Positions 24,853-33,446 are shown, numbered from the stretch's first letter. The stretch is 64,000 bases of DNA from Clostridiales bacterium (GCA_022508285.1 JAFLVN010000002.1:109644-173643), one strand, 5' to 3'. Notes: a model not told the origin generated them from the letters alone. Translations and numbers: made by a program.

Positions 24853-25241
24853 TGGTGGACGAGTGGGGACTTGCACCCCAGTCTTACCGGATTTAGAAAA
24901 GCTTTCTACATACTTAGTCAGTCTTTAATCTTGACCCCGTTCCCCGACAGACAGGGGAAATAGAGCGCATGCCGTTATAAATTTAACCGAGAAATTCTCA
25001 CGGCAGGAAGAACTTTACGGCTGTCCGTTTAAATAACGCCCGAAGCCGTCAACGGAAAACGGCTACAGACGGACTACCTAAGTTAGGCAGCGCAAGCGGC
25101 CATGCTGCCTGCGAATGCAGGGAAAGCAACGACCTTTTCAGATTTGTTTTCTGCGTTTAAATTTAAGTTCCGTTTTTACAAAGCCGAGCCTTTGGTATGC
25201 TTTTCCTCTCCTCCTGCGGCAATCGAATCTGAAACTCGCCC
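24853..25241 (-). ncRNA. ssrA: tmRNA (ssrA)
   Basis: A transfer-messenger RNA of about 389 nt that rescues stalled ribosomes. The 5' end GGGCGAGT pairs with the 3' ACTCGTCC to form the acceptor stem, and CCA is encoded. The conserved AAAGACTGACTAAG segment and a T arm (TGGGG / CCCCA around TGCAAGT) precede the 3' end. The tag frame starts at a resume GCA (25154) and runs 23 codons to TAA at 25083-25085. It begins AENKSEKVV and ends GSMAACAA, longer than usual and with Cys where Leu or Val is common before the final Ala-Ala. The gene lies beside an accessory island, as ssrA often does. A processed 5' end is assumed. Confidence 0.93.
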
Positions 25242-25350
25242 GAGAAAAGTTATTCTAAAAAATCGTGCGTATGCAACGACTTTTTGCAAGTCAGCACATT
25301 AATATTATTATATGCGGTTAAAAAAATCAAGCGGTTTTTTTTGTTTTTTA

Positions 25351-25379
25351 TTGACAATTTTATGTAAAAAGGTTAAATT
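25351..25379 (+). promoter_or_regulatory. Promoter of fruK, predicting a leaderless mRNA
   Basis: TTGACA, 17 bp, TAAATT. The -10 box ends 8 nt before ATG 25388, so initiation is expected within 1-3 nt of the start codon. No ribosome binding site is within reach. Confidence 0.55.
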
Positions 25380-25387
25380 AAACGTAT

Positions 25388-26302
25388 ATGATTTACACCG
25401 TTACTTTTAATCCTTCGCTGGATTACTACGTAAATGTGAATAATATACAAAGCGGAATTGTCAACCGCACCACCGCCGAAAGGATAGCCGTCGGCGGCAA
25501 GGGGCTGAACGTGTCGCTTGCCTTAAAAGAACTTGGGCGGGACAGCCTTGCCCTCGGGTTCGTTGCGGGGTTTACAGGTAAATATATCTGCGAAAGGGCG
25601 AGAGAGCTCGGCTTAAACTGCGAATTTATAGAGGTTGCGGGGCAAAGCCGCATAAACGTTAAAATAAGAAGCGGCAACGAAACGGATATAAACGGCTCGG
25701 GTGCGGAAATTTATCAAAAAGACGTAGACGTGCTTGTTAAAAAGCTTAATTCTGTTTTGAAAAACGGAGATTGGCTCATTGTCAGCGGCAGCGTTCCCCC
25801 TACGCTCGACTGTACGGTTTATGCACACATCTTGGATAAATTGAAACGTATTGACGGCGTAAACGTTGTAGTTGACGCACACGTAAAACTGCTTACCGAA
25901 ACGCTGAAATTTAAGCCATTCCTCATAAAACCCAACGTATACGAAATATGTGAGATTTTCAATCTTAAAGCCGTGCCCGACGTTGAAGGCATTATTGAAT
26001 GCGCAAGGCAGTTGCAACAGACGGGCGCAAAAAACGTGATAGTTTCTATGGGCTCGTCGGGGGCGGTTATGGTCACGGAAAAGCAGCAGTCACTGTTTGT
26101 GCGTGCGCCGCATGGAAATATAGTAAATTCCGTAGGTGCGGGCGACTCGCTGATTGCAGGGTTTATACACGAATATCTCAACACGGGTAATTATTTTTCG
26201 GCTTTGAACTACGGTGTGGCTGTAGGAAGCGCATGCGCTTTTACCGAAAATTTTGCCACCAAAGAGCAGATTGAACAGGTTGTAAGTCTAATGCTACAAT
26301 AG
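25388..26302 (+). CDS. fruK: 1-phosphofructokinase (PfkB family)
   Basis: Phosphorylates fructose 1-phosphate (or tagatose 6-phosphate) to the bisphosphate. It has 304 residues, the family norm. The start MIYTVTFNPSLDYYV is diagnostic of FruK/LacC. The first PfkB signature is GGKGLNVSLALKELG and the second, with the catalytic Asp, is NSVGAGDSLIAGF near residue 250. No fructose PTS genes adjoin it. It heads a fruK-mtnN-ung operon (gaps of 9 and 1 bp) that ends at the hairpin at 27655. The promoter sits directly against the ATG, so the mRNA is predicted to be leaderless. Confidence 0.88.
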   Translation: MIYTVTFNPSLDYYVNVNNIQSGIVNRTTAERIAVGGKGLNVSLALKELGRDSLALGFVAGFTGKYICERARELGLNCEFIEVAGQSRINVKIRSGNETDINGSGAEIYQKDVDVLVKKLNSVLKNGDWLIVSGSVPPTLDCTVYAHILDKLKRIDGVNVVVDAHVKLLTETLKFKPFLIKPNVYEICEIFNLKAVPDVEGIIECARQLQQTGAKNVIVSMGSSGAVMVTEKQQSLFVRAPHGNIVNSVGAGDSLIAGFIHEYLNTGNYFSALNYGVAVGSACAFTENFATKEQIEQVVSLMLQ

Positions 26303-26311
26303 GATTTTTAT

Positions 26312-26968
26312 ATGAAGTGTTTTGTAATTGCAATGAAAAGCGAAGCCGAGCCTTTAATTTCGGCTATGCAAATAAATAAGGATTATACGGCGTGCGGCAA
26401 GCGCATAGTTTGCGGCACTCTTTACGGTGAGCAGGTTGCCGTGGTCGTGTGCGGCGTGGGCAAGGTAAATGTGGCGAGCGGCGCTCAGTACGCAATAGAT
26501 TGCCTCGGGGCGACCGTGATTATCAATCTCGGCGTTGCGGGCGGGCTCAATAATACCGTTAAAATTGCCCAAACGTATGCGGTTTCGGCGGTCGTTCAGT
26601 ACGATTTTGACTTAACCCAGCTCAACGGCACGGCGATTGGTACGCTCAACGAGTGCACTGAGAACTACCTTCCCCTTTCGGTTGCCGAAGGCTTTGAAAT
26701 TAAAAAAGTTGCCACGGGCGATAGATTTAACGACAGCCCCGACGACTACAAGCTGATAACCGAGGTTTTGGGTGCGGATATACGTGAAATGGAGCTGGGC
26801 GCAATCGCACAGGTGTGCATGCATGCGGGTGTGAAATGCTATTCCTTTAAGACAATTTCAGACCTTGCCGGTAGCGGCTCGACCACCGAACAATTCCTTA
26901 AAAACCTTGAAACGTGTTTTGTTTCGATATCAAAAACTCTTGAAAAAATTGTAAAAAGTACGGTGTGA
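26312..26968 (+). CDS. MTA/SAH nucleosidase-like protein
   Basis: A 218-residue phosphorylase-superfamily enzyme expected to cleave methylthioadenosine and S-adenosylhomocysteine, recycling methyl-donor by-products. Typical features are the start MKCFVIAMKSEAEPL (usual IGAMxxE), CGVGKVNVA (GxGKVNA), NLGVAGGL, MELGAIAQVC (the ME motif that contacts ribose) and ISDLAGS with the catalytic Asp in place. The sequence is more divergent than standard MtnN, so a related purine or futalosine nucleosidase is possible. AGGA lies 7 nt before ATG 26312. It sits between fruK and ung in a tight operon. Confidence 0.78.
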   Translation: MKCFVIAMKSEAEPLISAMQINKDYTACGKRIVCGTLYGEQVAVVVCGVGKVNVASGAQYAIDCLGATVIINLGVAGGLNNTVKIAQTYAVSAVVQYDFDLTQLNGTAIGTLNECTENYLPLSVAEGFEIKKVATGDRFNDSPDDYKLITEVLGADIREMELGAIAQVCMHAGVKCYSFKTISDLAGSGSTTEQFLKNLETCFVSISKTLEKIVKSTV

Positions 26969-26969
26969 T

Positions 26970-27638
26970 ATGAAAGCTCTCGGCGGCGGCTGGGACGAGA
27001 TACTCGCCCCCCTCTTTTCAGACGAAAGATACCTTAAAATACGCGAGTTTTTAAAATACGAATACTCGCACCATATCGTCTACCCCGACATGTACGATTT
27101 GTACAACTGCTTCCGCTATACTCCGATAGAAAAGCTGAAAGCGGTAATACTCGGGCAAGACCCATACCACGAGCCCAATCAGGCGCACGGTTTATGTTTT
27201 TCGGTTAAACCCTGGATACCTCTGCCGCCCTCTCTGCAAAATATTTTTAAAGAGATAGAGAGCGATTTGGGGATTACAGAGCCCAACTGCGGCGACCTCA
27301 CAAAGTGGGCAACGGAGGGCGTACTGCTTTTAAACACAACGCTTACCGTGCGTGAGCACGCTGCAAACTCGCACTCAAAGTGCGGCTGGGCATGGTTCAC
27401 CGACAGCGTGATAAAGCTGATTTCCGATAACACCGAGCACACGGTATTCATTTTATGGGGCGGCAACGCAAGGAGTAAAGCGCCACTGATTGACGGAAGT
27501 AAACACCTCATATTGCAGTGTGCACACCCCTCACCCCTTTCGGCTTACAACGGGTTTTTCGGCTGCAAGCACTTTTCAAAGACAAACGAATACATTTTGT
27601 CGCACGGCAAAAAACCTATAGACTGGAATTTGAATTAA
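26970..27638 (+). CDS. ung: Uracil-DNA glycosylase, family 1
   Basis: Removes uracil from DNA as the first step of base excision repair. It has 222 residues, as usual. The water-activating motif is LGQDPYHEPNQAHGLCFSV. The stretch PPSLQNIFKE follows, then the uracil-contact region LLNTTLTV, and the DNA-intercalating HPSPLSAYNGFFGCKHF carries the catalytic His and Leu. The ATG overlaps the region just after the mtnN stop with a 1-bp gap, so translation is coupled. Last gene of the fruK operon. Nothing unusual. Confidence 0.96.
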   Translation: MKALGGGWDEILAPLFSDERYLKIREFLKYEYSHHIVYPDMYDLYNCFRYTPIEKLKAVILGQDPYHEPNQAHGLCFSVKPWIPLPPSLQNIFKEIESDLGITEPNCGDLTKWATEGVLLLNTTLTVREHAANSHSKCGWAWFTDSVIKLISDNTEHTVFILWGGNARSKAPLIDGSKHLILQCAHPSPLSAYNGFFGCKHFSKTNEYILSHGKKPIDWNLN

Positions 27639-27654
27639 AAAGCGGTACGATACC

Positions 27655-27689
27655 AAAAAGCTCCCGGACAAATCGTCCGGGAGCTTTTT
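27655..27689. terminator. Bidirectional terminator after ung
   Basis: A 15-bp stem (arm AAAAAGCTCCCGGAC) with loop AAATC, flanked by A and T tracts, between ung and a convergent lipoprotein gene. Confidence 0.93.
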
Positions 27690-27705
27690 ACTCACATAAG
27701 CTAAC

Positions 27706-28950
27706 TTAAAAATTACAAATATCGTCGTAGAAGTAGTTCTTACCCGTACTTTTTTCCAGGTCGTCTTCTAAAAGGTACTGCATAATTTCTGTCTTGCCGT
27801 TCATTTTGCGGTTGAGATAAAAGCAGGTTTTCTGCGGAGTGAGCGCACCGATAAAGCTACCGCCATACTTCTTTGAAGTAATATAAAAAGTGCAGCCTTC
27901 AACTTCAATAGTACGGGCATGTAATTCCTCTGTCTTATTATATTCTGTCTTTTTTATTCTAACCAATTTACCTGTTTTCGTATCGATTTTATAATATTTG
28001 TTATATATTTCCCTACTGCCGGGAACTTTGATTTTCAGACCGTTCATTTCAATAGCTCGAGTGGTTTCGCCGAAATCATACAGCACCTCCAACTCGCCGC
28101 CATGCAAAGAAATCAATTTATATTCCCGTGTGTCTTTAAGCGGCGCCAATGCGTAAAATATACCGTCTTCAAAAATCGGATATGAAAAACGGTCATACTT
28201 TTCAAACTGAATCTTTCCGTTCGTTTCTACATTCAAAGAATAACCGTATTTCAGAAAATAAACGTAGTTTCCTGAAACAAATATCCCCGAATCATAAAGG
28301 TCTTCCAAAAGTTGAACTTCTTTCCCGTCGAAATAGTAAAAATTCATATAGCCGTGGTTGGGTTCCTTTTTATAGGGGAAATTGCAATAATAGTAAAAGA
28401 ACTCGTACGGATAGCCACTGCTACCGCTTGTCTTACCATAGTACCACGAAGGCATATCAAACCCGATAAGCTCGTCGCTTAAAAGTTTTAAATCGTGATT
28501 GAACAGCACGCCGTCTTGAGATGAAGTGAACAGCACGTAGCTTTTAGAAACCAATATTTCGGTATTCGGGGAATTAAGAGTGCAAAGATAACCTGATTGC
28601 TGTGTTCTGTAATTATAGTGATAGGCGTACACACTCTCGCCTACCGAAAGAACGTAGAAAATTTCTTTTACGTCAGTGGCGTAGTCAGTGCGGATAATTT
28701 TAAACTCTTCCGCAGAATATTCTGCTCCTCCAATCGCAATGTTTGTCAAAAGTTTGGTCCTCTGTGTTCCGTCGGATAGCGCTCGGGTATTTTCGTGGTA
28801 CAACCAAAGCCCTTCCGCCTTGCCGCATTTGTCGGGAATCACATCATCTTCTGACAAAAAGTAAGAACAGGCGCTTAGAGTCAGGACAAAAAACACCGTA
28901 AGCAACATCGCCGTTAAACTTATGAAACCGTGAGTAATTCTTTTTTTCAT
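27706..28950 (-). CDS. Lipoprotein with propeller-like repeats; function unknown
   Basis: A 414-residue lipoprotein. The signal peptide ends in LTLSAC, giving a lipidated Cys near residue 28. The mature part is rich in Tyr/Phe strands of the type ENGxxYAYHY and SGNYVYFLKYG, resembling the larger lipoprotein at 154-2433, and probably forms a beta-propeller. No function known. It follows ysxC by 28 bp on the same strand with no terminator between, so it may be the distal gene of the clp-lon-ysxC transcript. No ribosome binding site is visible before ATG 28950, although the signal peptide start MKKRITHG is convincing. Confidence 0.68.
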   Translation of the reverse strand: MKKRITHGFISLTAMLLTVFFVLTLSACSYFLSEDDVIPDKCGKAEGLWLYHENTRALSDGTQRTKLLTNIAIGGAEYSAEEFKIIRTDYATDVKEIFYVLSVGESVYAYHYNYRTQQSGYLCTLNSPNTEILVSKSYVLFTSSQDGVLFNHDLKLLSDELIGFDMPSWYYGKTSGSSGYPYEFFYYYCNFPYKKEPNHGYMNFYYFDGKEVQLLEDLYDSGIFVSGNYVYFLKYGYSLNVETNGKIQFEKYDRFSYPIFEDGIFYALAPLKDTREYKLISLHGGELEVLYDFGETTRAIEMNGLKIKVPGSREIYNKYYKIDTKTGKLVRIKKTEYNKTEELHARTIEVEGCTFYITSKKYGGSFIGALTPQKTCFYLNRKMNGKTEIMQYLLEDDLEKSTGKNYFYDDICNF

Positions 28951-28978
28951 TCTGAATATCGCATCGCATTTTTATGTA

Positions 28979-29566
28979 TTATTCTTCAATAGAGATAATC
29001 TGTTCTATTTTTTCGAGCACTTCGTTAAGCCCCTGACGGGTTTCGGATGAGGTGACTATGACGTTGCCCGCTCCGCACTTGTATGTTGCCGCAATATTTA
29101 TTACGCTCCTCTGTGCCTGCGCACGGGAGAGCTTGTCCGCCTTGGTGGCTATCACCGTGAAGGGCAGTATGTGATAGTTTAAATACTCAATCATCTGCCT
29201 GTCGTCGGCGGTCGGGTCGTGGCGGATATCGGCGAGCGAAAACACGTGTGCGATTGACTCTTTATCGGAAAAAAAATCGTCTAAAAGCTTAGCCCATTTC
29301 AACTTTTCTTCCTTGCCGACCCTCGCATAGCCGTACCCGGGGAGGTCGGCAAGAATGAAGTCACCCATGTCGAAGTAGTTGACAAGGCGGGTTCTGCCGG
29401 GGTCTTTTGAAACCTTGGCAAGCTTTTTGCGGTTTGCGAGCATATTTATAAAGCTCGATTTTCCGACGTTGGATTTGCCGCAGACGGCGATTATCGGCTT
29501 TTCGGGCTTTAAAAACTGCGACTTAGTCGCCGCACTCGTTATGAACTCCGCCTTAATTGTTATCAT
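28979..29566 (-). CDS. ysxC: Ribosome biogenesis GTPase YsxC/EngB
   Basis: A 195-residue GTPase needed for 50S subunit assembly. The G1 loop is CGKSNVGKSSFIN, G2 Thr is in DPGRTRLVNYF, G3 is DLPGYGYARV and G4 is TKADKLS; all are intact and the length is normal. AGGA lies 7 nt before ATG 29566. It overlaps the end of lon by 14 nt, so translation is coupled. The lon-ysxC order is conserved in Bacillota. Confidence 0.96.
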   Translation of the reverse strand: MITIKAEFITSAATKSQFLKPEKPIIAVCGKSNVGKSSFINMLANRKKLAKVSKDPGRTRLVNYFDMGDFILADLPGYGYARVGKEEKLKWAKLLDDFFSDKESIAHVFSLADIRHDPTADDRQMIEYLNYHILPFTVIATKADKLSRAQAQRSVINIAATYKCGAGNVIVTSSETRQGLNEVLEKIEQIISIEE

Positions 29567-31880
29567 TTTGTATTCCTACTATGGCAGTCCTGAACACAGT
29601 GTCAACTTCGGTTACGGGAATAAAGTTTAATTTACTGCGTACGGACTGGGGAATTTCCTCTAAATCCTTTTTATTTTCGGCGGGGATAATCACATCCTTA
29701 ACGCCGACACGGTATGCGGCGAGCGCCTTTTCTTTAAGTCCGCCGATGGGCAAAACCTTGCCGCGGAGAGTAATTTCGCCCGTCATTGCGACCGAGCTCT
29801 TTACAGGTTTACCTGTGAACGCCGAAAGGATTGCAGTTGCCATGGTTATGCCTGCGCTCGGACCGTCTTTGGGGGTTGCACCCTCGGGCACGTGAATGTG
29901 GATATCGGTAGTTTCGAACGTTTCGCCGTCTATGCCGTAGAGCTCGCTGTTTGAGCGGATATAGCTTATTGCCGCCCTTGCGCTCTCTTTCATTACGTCG
30001 CCGAGCTTGCCCGTTAAAAGCACTTCGCCCTTGCCGTGCATTGCCGAAACTTCTATAGTGAGAGTTGTACCGCCGACCGCCGTCCAGGCAAGCCCCGTGG
30101 CAGCGCCCACTTCGTCTTTTTGAAGCTTGCTGTCCCTGTCGAAGCGACGTGCGCCGAGTAAATCTTCGATTGACTTGGCGGTTATACGCATCTTTTTAAC
30201 CTTGCCCGAAGCAAGTTTTACAGCCGCTTTCCGGCAGACTGCGTCGATATTGCGCTCGAGATTTCTTACGCCCGCTTCCAGCGTGTAGCCGTTGATTATT
30301 TCGTCTATGGCGTCGTCGGTTATTGTGAGCTGTCCCTCGGCAATTCCGTTTGCCTTACTGCGCTTGTCCACGAGATAGCGCTTTGCAATCTCCCTCTTTT
30401 CCTCTTGGGTGTAGCCGTTTAATTCGATTACTTCCATTCTGTCGAGAAGGGGGCGGGGGATTGTGTCTAAGCCGTTTGCGGTCGTTATGAAGAGAACCTT
30501 ACTTAAGTCGTATGGAACTTCGAGATATCTGTCACGGAAGGTGGAATTTTGGGCAGGGTCCAAAACTTCCAGAAGTGCGCTGGCAGGGTCGCCCCGCATA
30601 TCGGAAGAGAGCTTGTCTATCTCATCCAAAAGGAACACGGGGTTGGAAGTGCCCGCCGTCTTTAAGCCGGCAATTATTCTGCCGGGAATTGCGCCGATAT
30701 ACGTTTTTCTGTGACCTCGGATTTCAGACTCGTCTTTAACGCCACCCAAAGACATTCTCACGAATTTTCTGTTAAGACACCTTGCAATCGAGCTTGCTAT
30801 TGAGGTTTTACCAACTCCCGGAGGTCCTACAAAACAGAGAATGGGCGCATTCAACCCGCCTGTGAGCTGGTGCACGGCGAGGTACTCGGTGATTCTTTCC
30901 TTTATTTTATCGAGCCCATAGTGGTCCTCGTTGAGAATTTTTACCGCAGCATCCAAATCCTTTGTGTCTTCCGTCTTTTCCGTCCAGGGGATATCCAAAA
31001 GCCAGTCAATGTACATTCTGAGCACATTATAGTCGGGCGAGGCAGTCTGCATTTTATCCATGCGGTACAGCTCTTTCAACGCCTTTGCCTGCACCTCTTC
31101 GGGGAGTCCCTTCTCCTTTATTTTCTTTTCAAGCTCCGCCTTTTCGTCCTCGTCGTCGCCGAGCTCGGTGTGGATTGCTTTGAGTTGCTCCCGAAGATAA
31201 TAATCCTTTTGGTTTTTATCGATATTCTGACGGACGAGAGCATTTATTTTGCGCTCAAGCCGCATTATTTCAAGCTCGTCGTTTAAAATTTTATCGAGAA
31301 GCTTGAGCCTTTCGATAAGGCGTTCCTTTTCCAAAAGCTCCTGCTTTAAGTCCATGCCTATCTTTAAATTGTGTGCGGCAATATTTATAAATTCGTCGGG
31401 GTCGCCGCAGCGTTCGAGATTGGCTGCAACTTCCTTTGAAATTCTGGTTTCGGTTTGGCAGATATCCTGCATAATATCCTTAGCCGTGCGGAAGTACGCC
31501 TCGACGAGGTCGTCGTCGCTGCGGACGGAAGAAATTTCGGAAACGTCGGCAGATATGCCCGATTCAACGAGCCCCTCGCGCACGATTATTGCTCTGAAAA
31601 GTCCTTCCACTGTAATTCTTACGGAATTGCCGGGGAGGCGGGAAATCTGACGGATACGGCAGACTGTACCTACCGCAAAGATATCGGAAAAGGAGTTTAT
31701 TTCTTCCTTTTCGGGCTCTCTTTGAGCAACGACAAAAATATATGAATCGCCGTCGGTGGCACGCTTTACGGCATTTAAAGATACCATTCTGCCCACGTCG
31801 AGAGCAACGGTCGTTGAAGGGAACATAACCCTGCCTCTAAGGGGCAGAACGGGTATATCGGTTAGTGTCCTTTTAGCCAT
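29553..31880 (-). CDS. lon: ATP-dependent protease Lon
   Basis: A 775-residue AAA+ serine protease degrading misfolded and regulatory proteins. It has the N-terminal substrate domain (LTDIPVLPLRGRVMFP), then a coiled-coil stretch at about 190-270. The AAA module has Walker A GPPGVGKTS and Walker B FLLDEIDK, and the protease domain has the catalytic Ser in KDGPSAG with Lys about 43 residues on. Length is typical. AGGAG precedes ATG 31880. It follows clpX with a hairpin between them and overlaps ysxC. No CtsR or HrcA operator was identified. Confidence 0.97.
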   Translation of the reverse strand: MAKRTLTDIPVLPLRGRVMFPSTTVALDVGRMVSLNAVKRATDGDSYIFVVAQREPEKEEINSFSDIFAVGTVCRIRQISRLPGNSVRITVEGLFRAIIVREGLVESGISADVSEISSVRSDDDLVEAYFRTAKDIMQDICQTETRISKEVAANLERCGDPDEFINIAAHNLKIGMDLKQELLEKERLIERLKLLDKILNDELEIMRLERKINALVRQNIDKNQKDYYLREQLKAIHTELGDDEDEKAELEKKIKEKGLPEEVQAKALKELYRMDKMQTASPDYNVLRMYIDWLLDIPWTEKTEDTKDLDAAVKILNEDHYGLDKIKERITEYLAVHQLTGGLNAPILCFVGPPGVGKTSIASSIARCLNRKFVRMSLGGVKDESEIRGHRKTYIGAIPGRIIAGLKTAGTSNPVFLLDEIDKLSSDMRGDPASALLEVLDPAQNSTFRDRYLEVPYDLSKVLFITTANGLDTIPRPLLDRMEVIELNGYTQEEKREIAKRYLVDKRSKANGIAEGQLTITDDAIDEIINGYTLEAGVRNLERNIDAVCRKAAVKLASGKVKKMRITAKSIEDLLGARRFDRDSKLQKDEVGAATGLAWTAVGGTTLTIEVSAMHGKGEVLLTGKLGDVMKESARAAISYIRSNSELYGIDGETFETTDIHIHVPEGATPKDGPSAGITMATAILSAFTGKPVKSSVAMTGEITLRGKVLPIGGLKEKALAAYRVGVKDVIIPAENKKDLEEIPQSVRSKLNFIPVTEVDTVFRTAIVGIQNDNN

Positions 31881-31899
31881 TTTATCTCCTTTGAATAAA

Positions 31900-31930
31900 G
31901 CGCAATTTCCGTTTTAAAAAGAAATTGCGC
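31900..31930 (-). terminator. Intercistronic hairpin between clpX and lon
   Basis: Stem GCGCAATTTC / GAAATTGCGC with an 11-nt A/T loop, followed on the minus strand by TTTATT and then the lon ribosome binding site. It could act as a partial terminator or attenuator that lowers lon expression from clpX transcripts. Confidence 0.6.
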
Positions 31931-31971
31931 AATAGCTGTTTGAATTTAGAAAAATGCAATACGTGTTGAGT

Positions 31972-33195
31972 TTAAGCCGTTTCCTTATATACAATTTTAG
32001 GTTCGGCTTTGTCCGTAACACATTCCTTCGTTACAATTATTTCCTTCACATTCTTTTCGGATGGAATTTTATACATTACCGATGTCATAAAGCTTTCGAT
32101 AATTGTTCTCAAACCCCTTGCGCCCGTCTTTAAGCGAATGGCGGTGTTGGCAATCTCTCGCACGGCGGAGTCCTCCACCGTAAGCTTTACGCCGTCCATC
32201 GCAATCAGTTTTTGGTACTGCTTAATTATGGCGTTTTTGGGTTGAGTTAAAATGTTTACGAGCGCTTCCTCGTTTAAGGGGTGCAGACTTACGACAATCG
32301 GAACTCTGCCCACAAATTCGGGTATGAGTCCGAACTGTGTTAAATCCTGAGGCTTTACGTCTGCAAGCATTTCGTACGTATTTTCCTCGGTATTTTTGAC
32401 CGAACCGCCGAAGCCTAAAGAGGTGCTATCCTTGCGCTTTTGCACTATTTTATCCAATCCCACGAACGCTCCGCCGCAGATAAACAGAATGTTTGTGGTA
32501 TCAATCCTAAGACACTCCTGCTGAGGGTGCTTTCTGCCGCCCTGAGGGGGTACGTTGGCAACCGTGCTTTCGATAATTTTAAGGAGAGCCTGCTGAACGC
32601 CTTCGCCGGACACGTCCCGTGTGATGGAGACGTTTTCGCTCTTTCTGGCAATTTTATCTATTTCGTCGATGTAGATTATTCCACGCTCAGCCCTCGAAAC
32701 GTCGTAATCGGCATTCTGTATGAGCTTTAAAAGGATATTTTCGACATCCTCGCCGACGTAGCCAGCCTCGGTGAGTGTGGTTGCGTCCGCCGCAGCAAAT
32801 GGCACATTCAGAATTTTTGCAAGAGTTCTTGCAAGCAGAGTTTTACCGCAGCCCGTGGGTCCGAGCAGCAGAATGTTGCTCTTTTCAATCTCTATATCGC
32901 CGTCCTCATCCTGCTGTTTGAGGTTGTTTATTCGCTTATAGTGGTTGTAGACGGCAACCGAAAGAACACGCTTTGCCTCGTTCTGACCGACAATATATTT
33001 ATCTAACTCTGACTTGATTTCGGCGGGCGCTTTTAAAGGCACGGGTGCGGAAACGTCCACGTCGAGGTCTTTTACCATGTCGCGGCAGATTTCCACGCAC
33101 TCGTCGCAGATTCTTGCGCCGTTTCTTCCTGTTATTAATCTTTTGACTAAATCTTCGGGTTTACCGCAGAATGAACAAAATTGCTGATCCTTCAT
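31972..33195 (-). CDS. clpX: ATP-dependent Clp protease ATPase subunit ClpX
   Basis: The 407-residue unfoldase that feeds substrates, including tmRNA-tagged proteins, to ClpP. The N-terminal zinc domain has CSFCGK and CDECVEIC. Walker A is [15 protein letters not shown], Walker B is [11 protein letters not shown], and the pore loop [12 protein letters not shown] (GYVG) is present. A ClpP-binding loop of the IGF type reads LGFGG near residue 262. GGAG lies 4-5 nt before ATG 33195 and belongs to the structured element at 33196-33317. The clpP gene is upstream on the same strand but 249 bp away, and that gap is filled by two repeat elements. Confidence 0.97.
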   Translation of the reverse strand: MKDQQFCSFCGKPEDLVKRLITGRNGARICDECVEICRDMVKDLDVDVSAPVPLKAPAEIKSELDKYIVGQNEAKRVLSVAVYNHYKRINNLKQQDEDGDIEIEKSNILLLGPTGCGKTLLARTLAKILNVPFAAADATTLTEAGYVGEDVENILLKLIQNADYDVSRAERGIIYIDEIDKIARKSENVSITRDVSGEGVQQALLKIIESTVANVPPQGGRKHPQQECLRIDTTNILFICGGAFVGLDKIVQKRKDSTSLGFGGSVKNTEENTYEMLADVKPQDLTQFGLIPEFVGRVPIVVSLHPLNEEALVNILTQPKNAIIKQYQKLIAMDGVKLTVEDSAVREIANTAIRLKTGARGLRTIIESFMTSVMYKIPSEKNVKEIIVTKECVTDKAEPKIVYKETA

Positions 33196-33317
33196 AAAAC
33201 TCCAAGTTCACGAAAATCGTGCAGTAGCGCGATTTTCCGTGAGGTTGTTGTTGTCGTAAAGCGCTCACGCCCGAAATGAATCCGGGCTACGCTTTTCGGC
33301 GTTAATATTTTAAAAAT
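33196..33317 (-). promoter_or_regulatory. Structured leader element family B, copy 1 (clpX)
   Basis: A 122-nt element touching the clpX start codon and containing its ribosome binding site. Hairpin 1 has stem CACGAAAATCG / CGATTTTCCGTG around a conserved GCAGTAG loop. Hairpin 2 has inner stem GCCCG / CGGGC around the loop AAATGAATC and an outer stem AAAGCG / CGCTTT. A homologous element with different but still pairing stems precedes rarA at 53221-53352. Confidence 0.7.
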
Positions 33318-33323
33318 GAAATT

Positions 33324-33446
33324 AAAACCGCAGAGATGCGAGCAAGACAAGGCGCACGAGCATTGGCAAGGGGAGTTTACTAAACCGTAAATAACCCGAA
33401 GTCAAGCGGAGTGCAACACAGTATTGCGAAGTATATATGCGGTTTT
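33324..33446. repeat. Dispersed repeat family A, copy 3
   Basis: A 123-bp element with AAAACCGCA / TGCGGTTTT ends. The internal inverted repeat is TTTAC / GTAAA. It overlaps the clpP stop codon by two bases and fills the clpP-clpX gap together with element B copy 1. Confidence 0.8.

Noticed and set aside
24520..24876. Open frames of 82-118 aa across the tmRNA-derived element
   Set aside because: They run through inverted repeats, a terminator and the tmRNA 3' end; composition reflects hairpins rather than coding.
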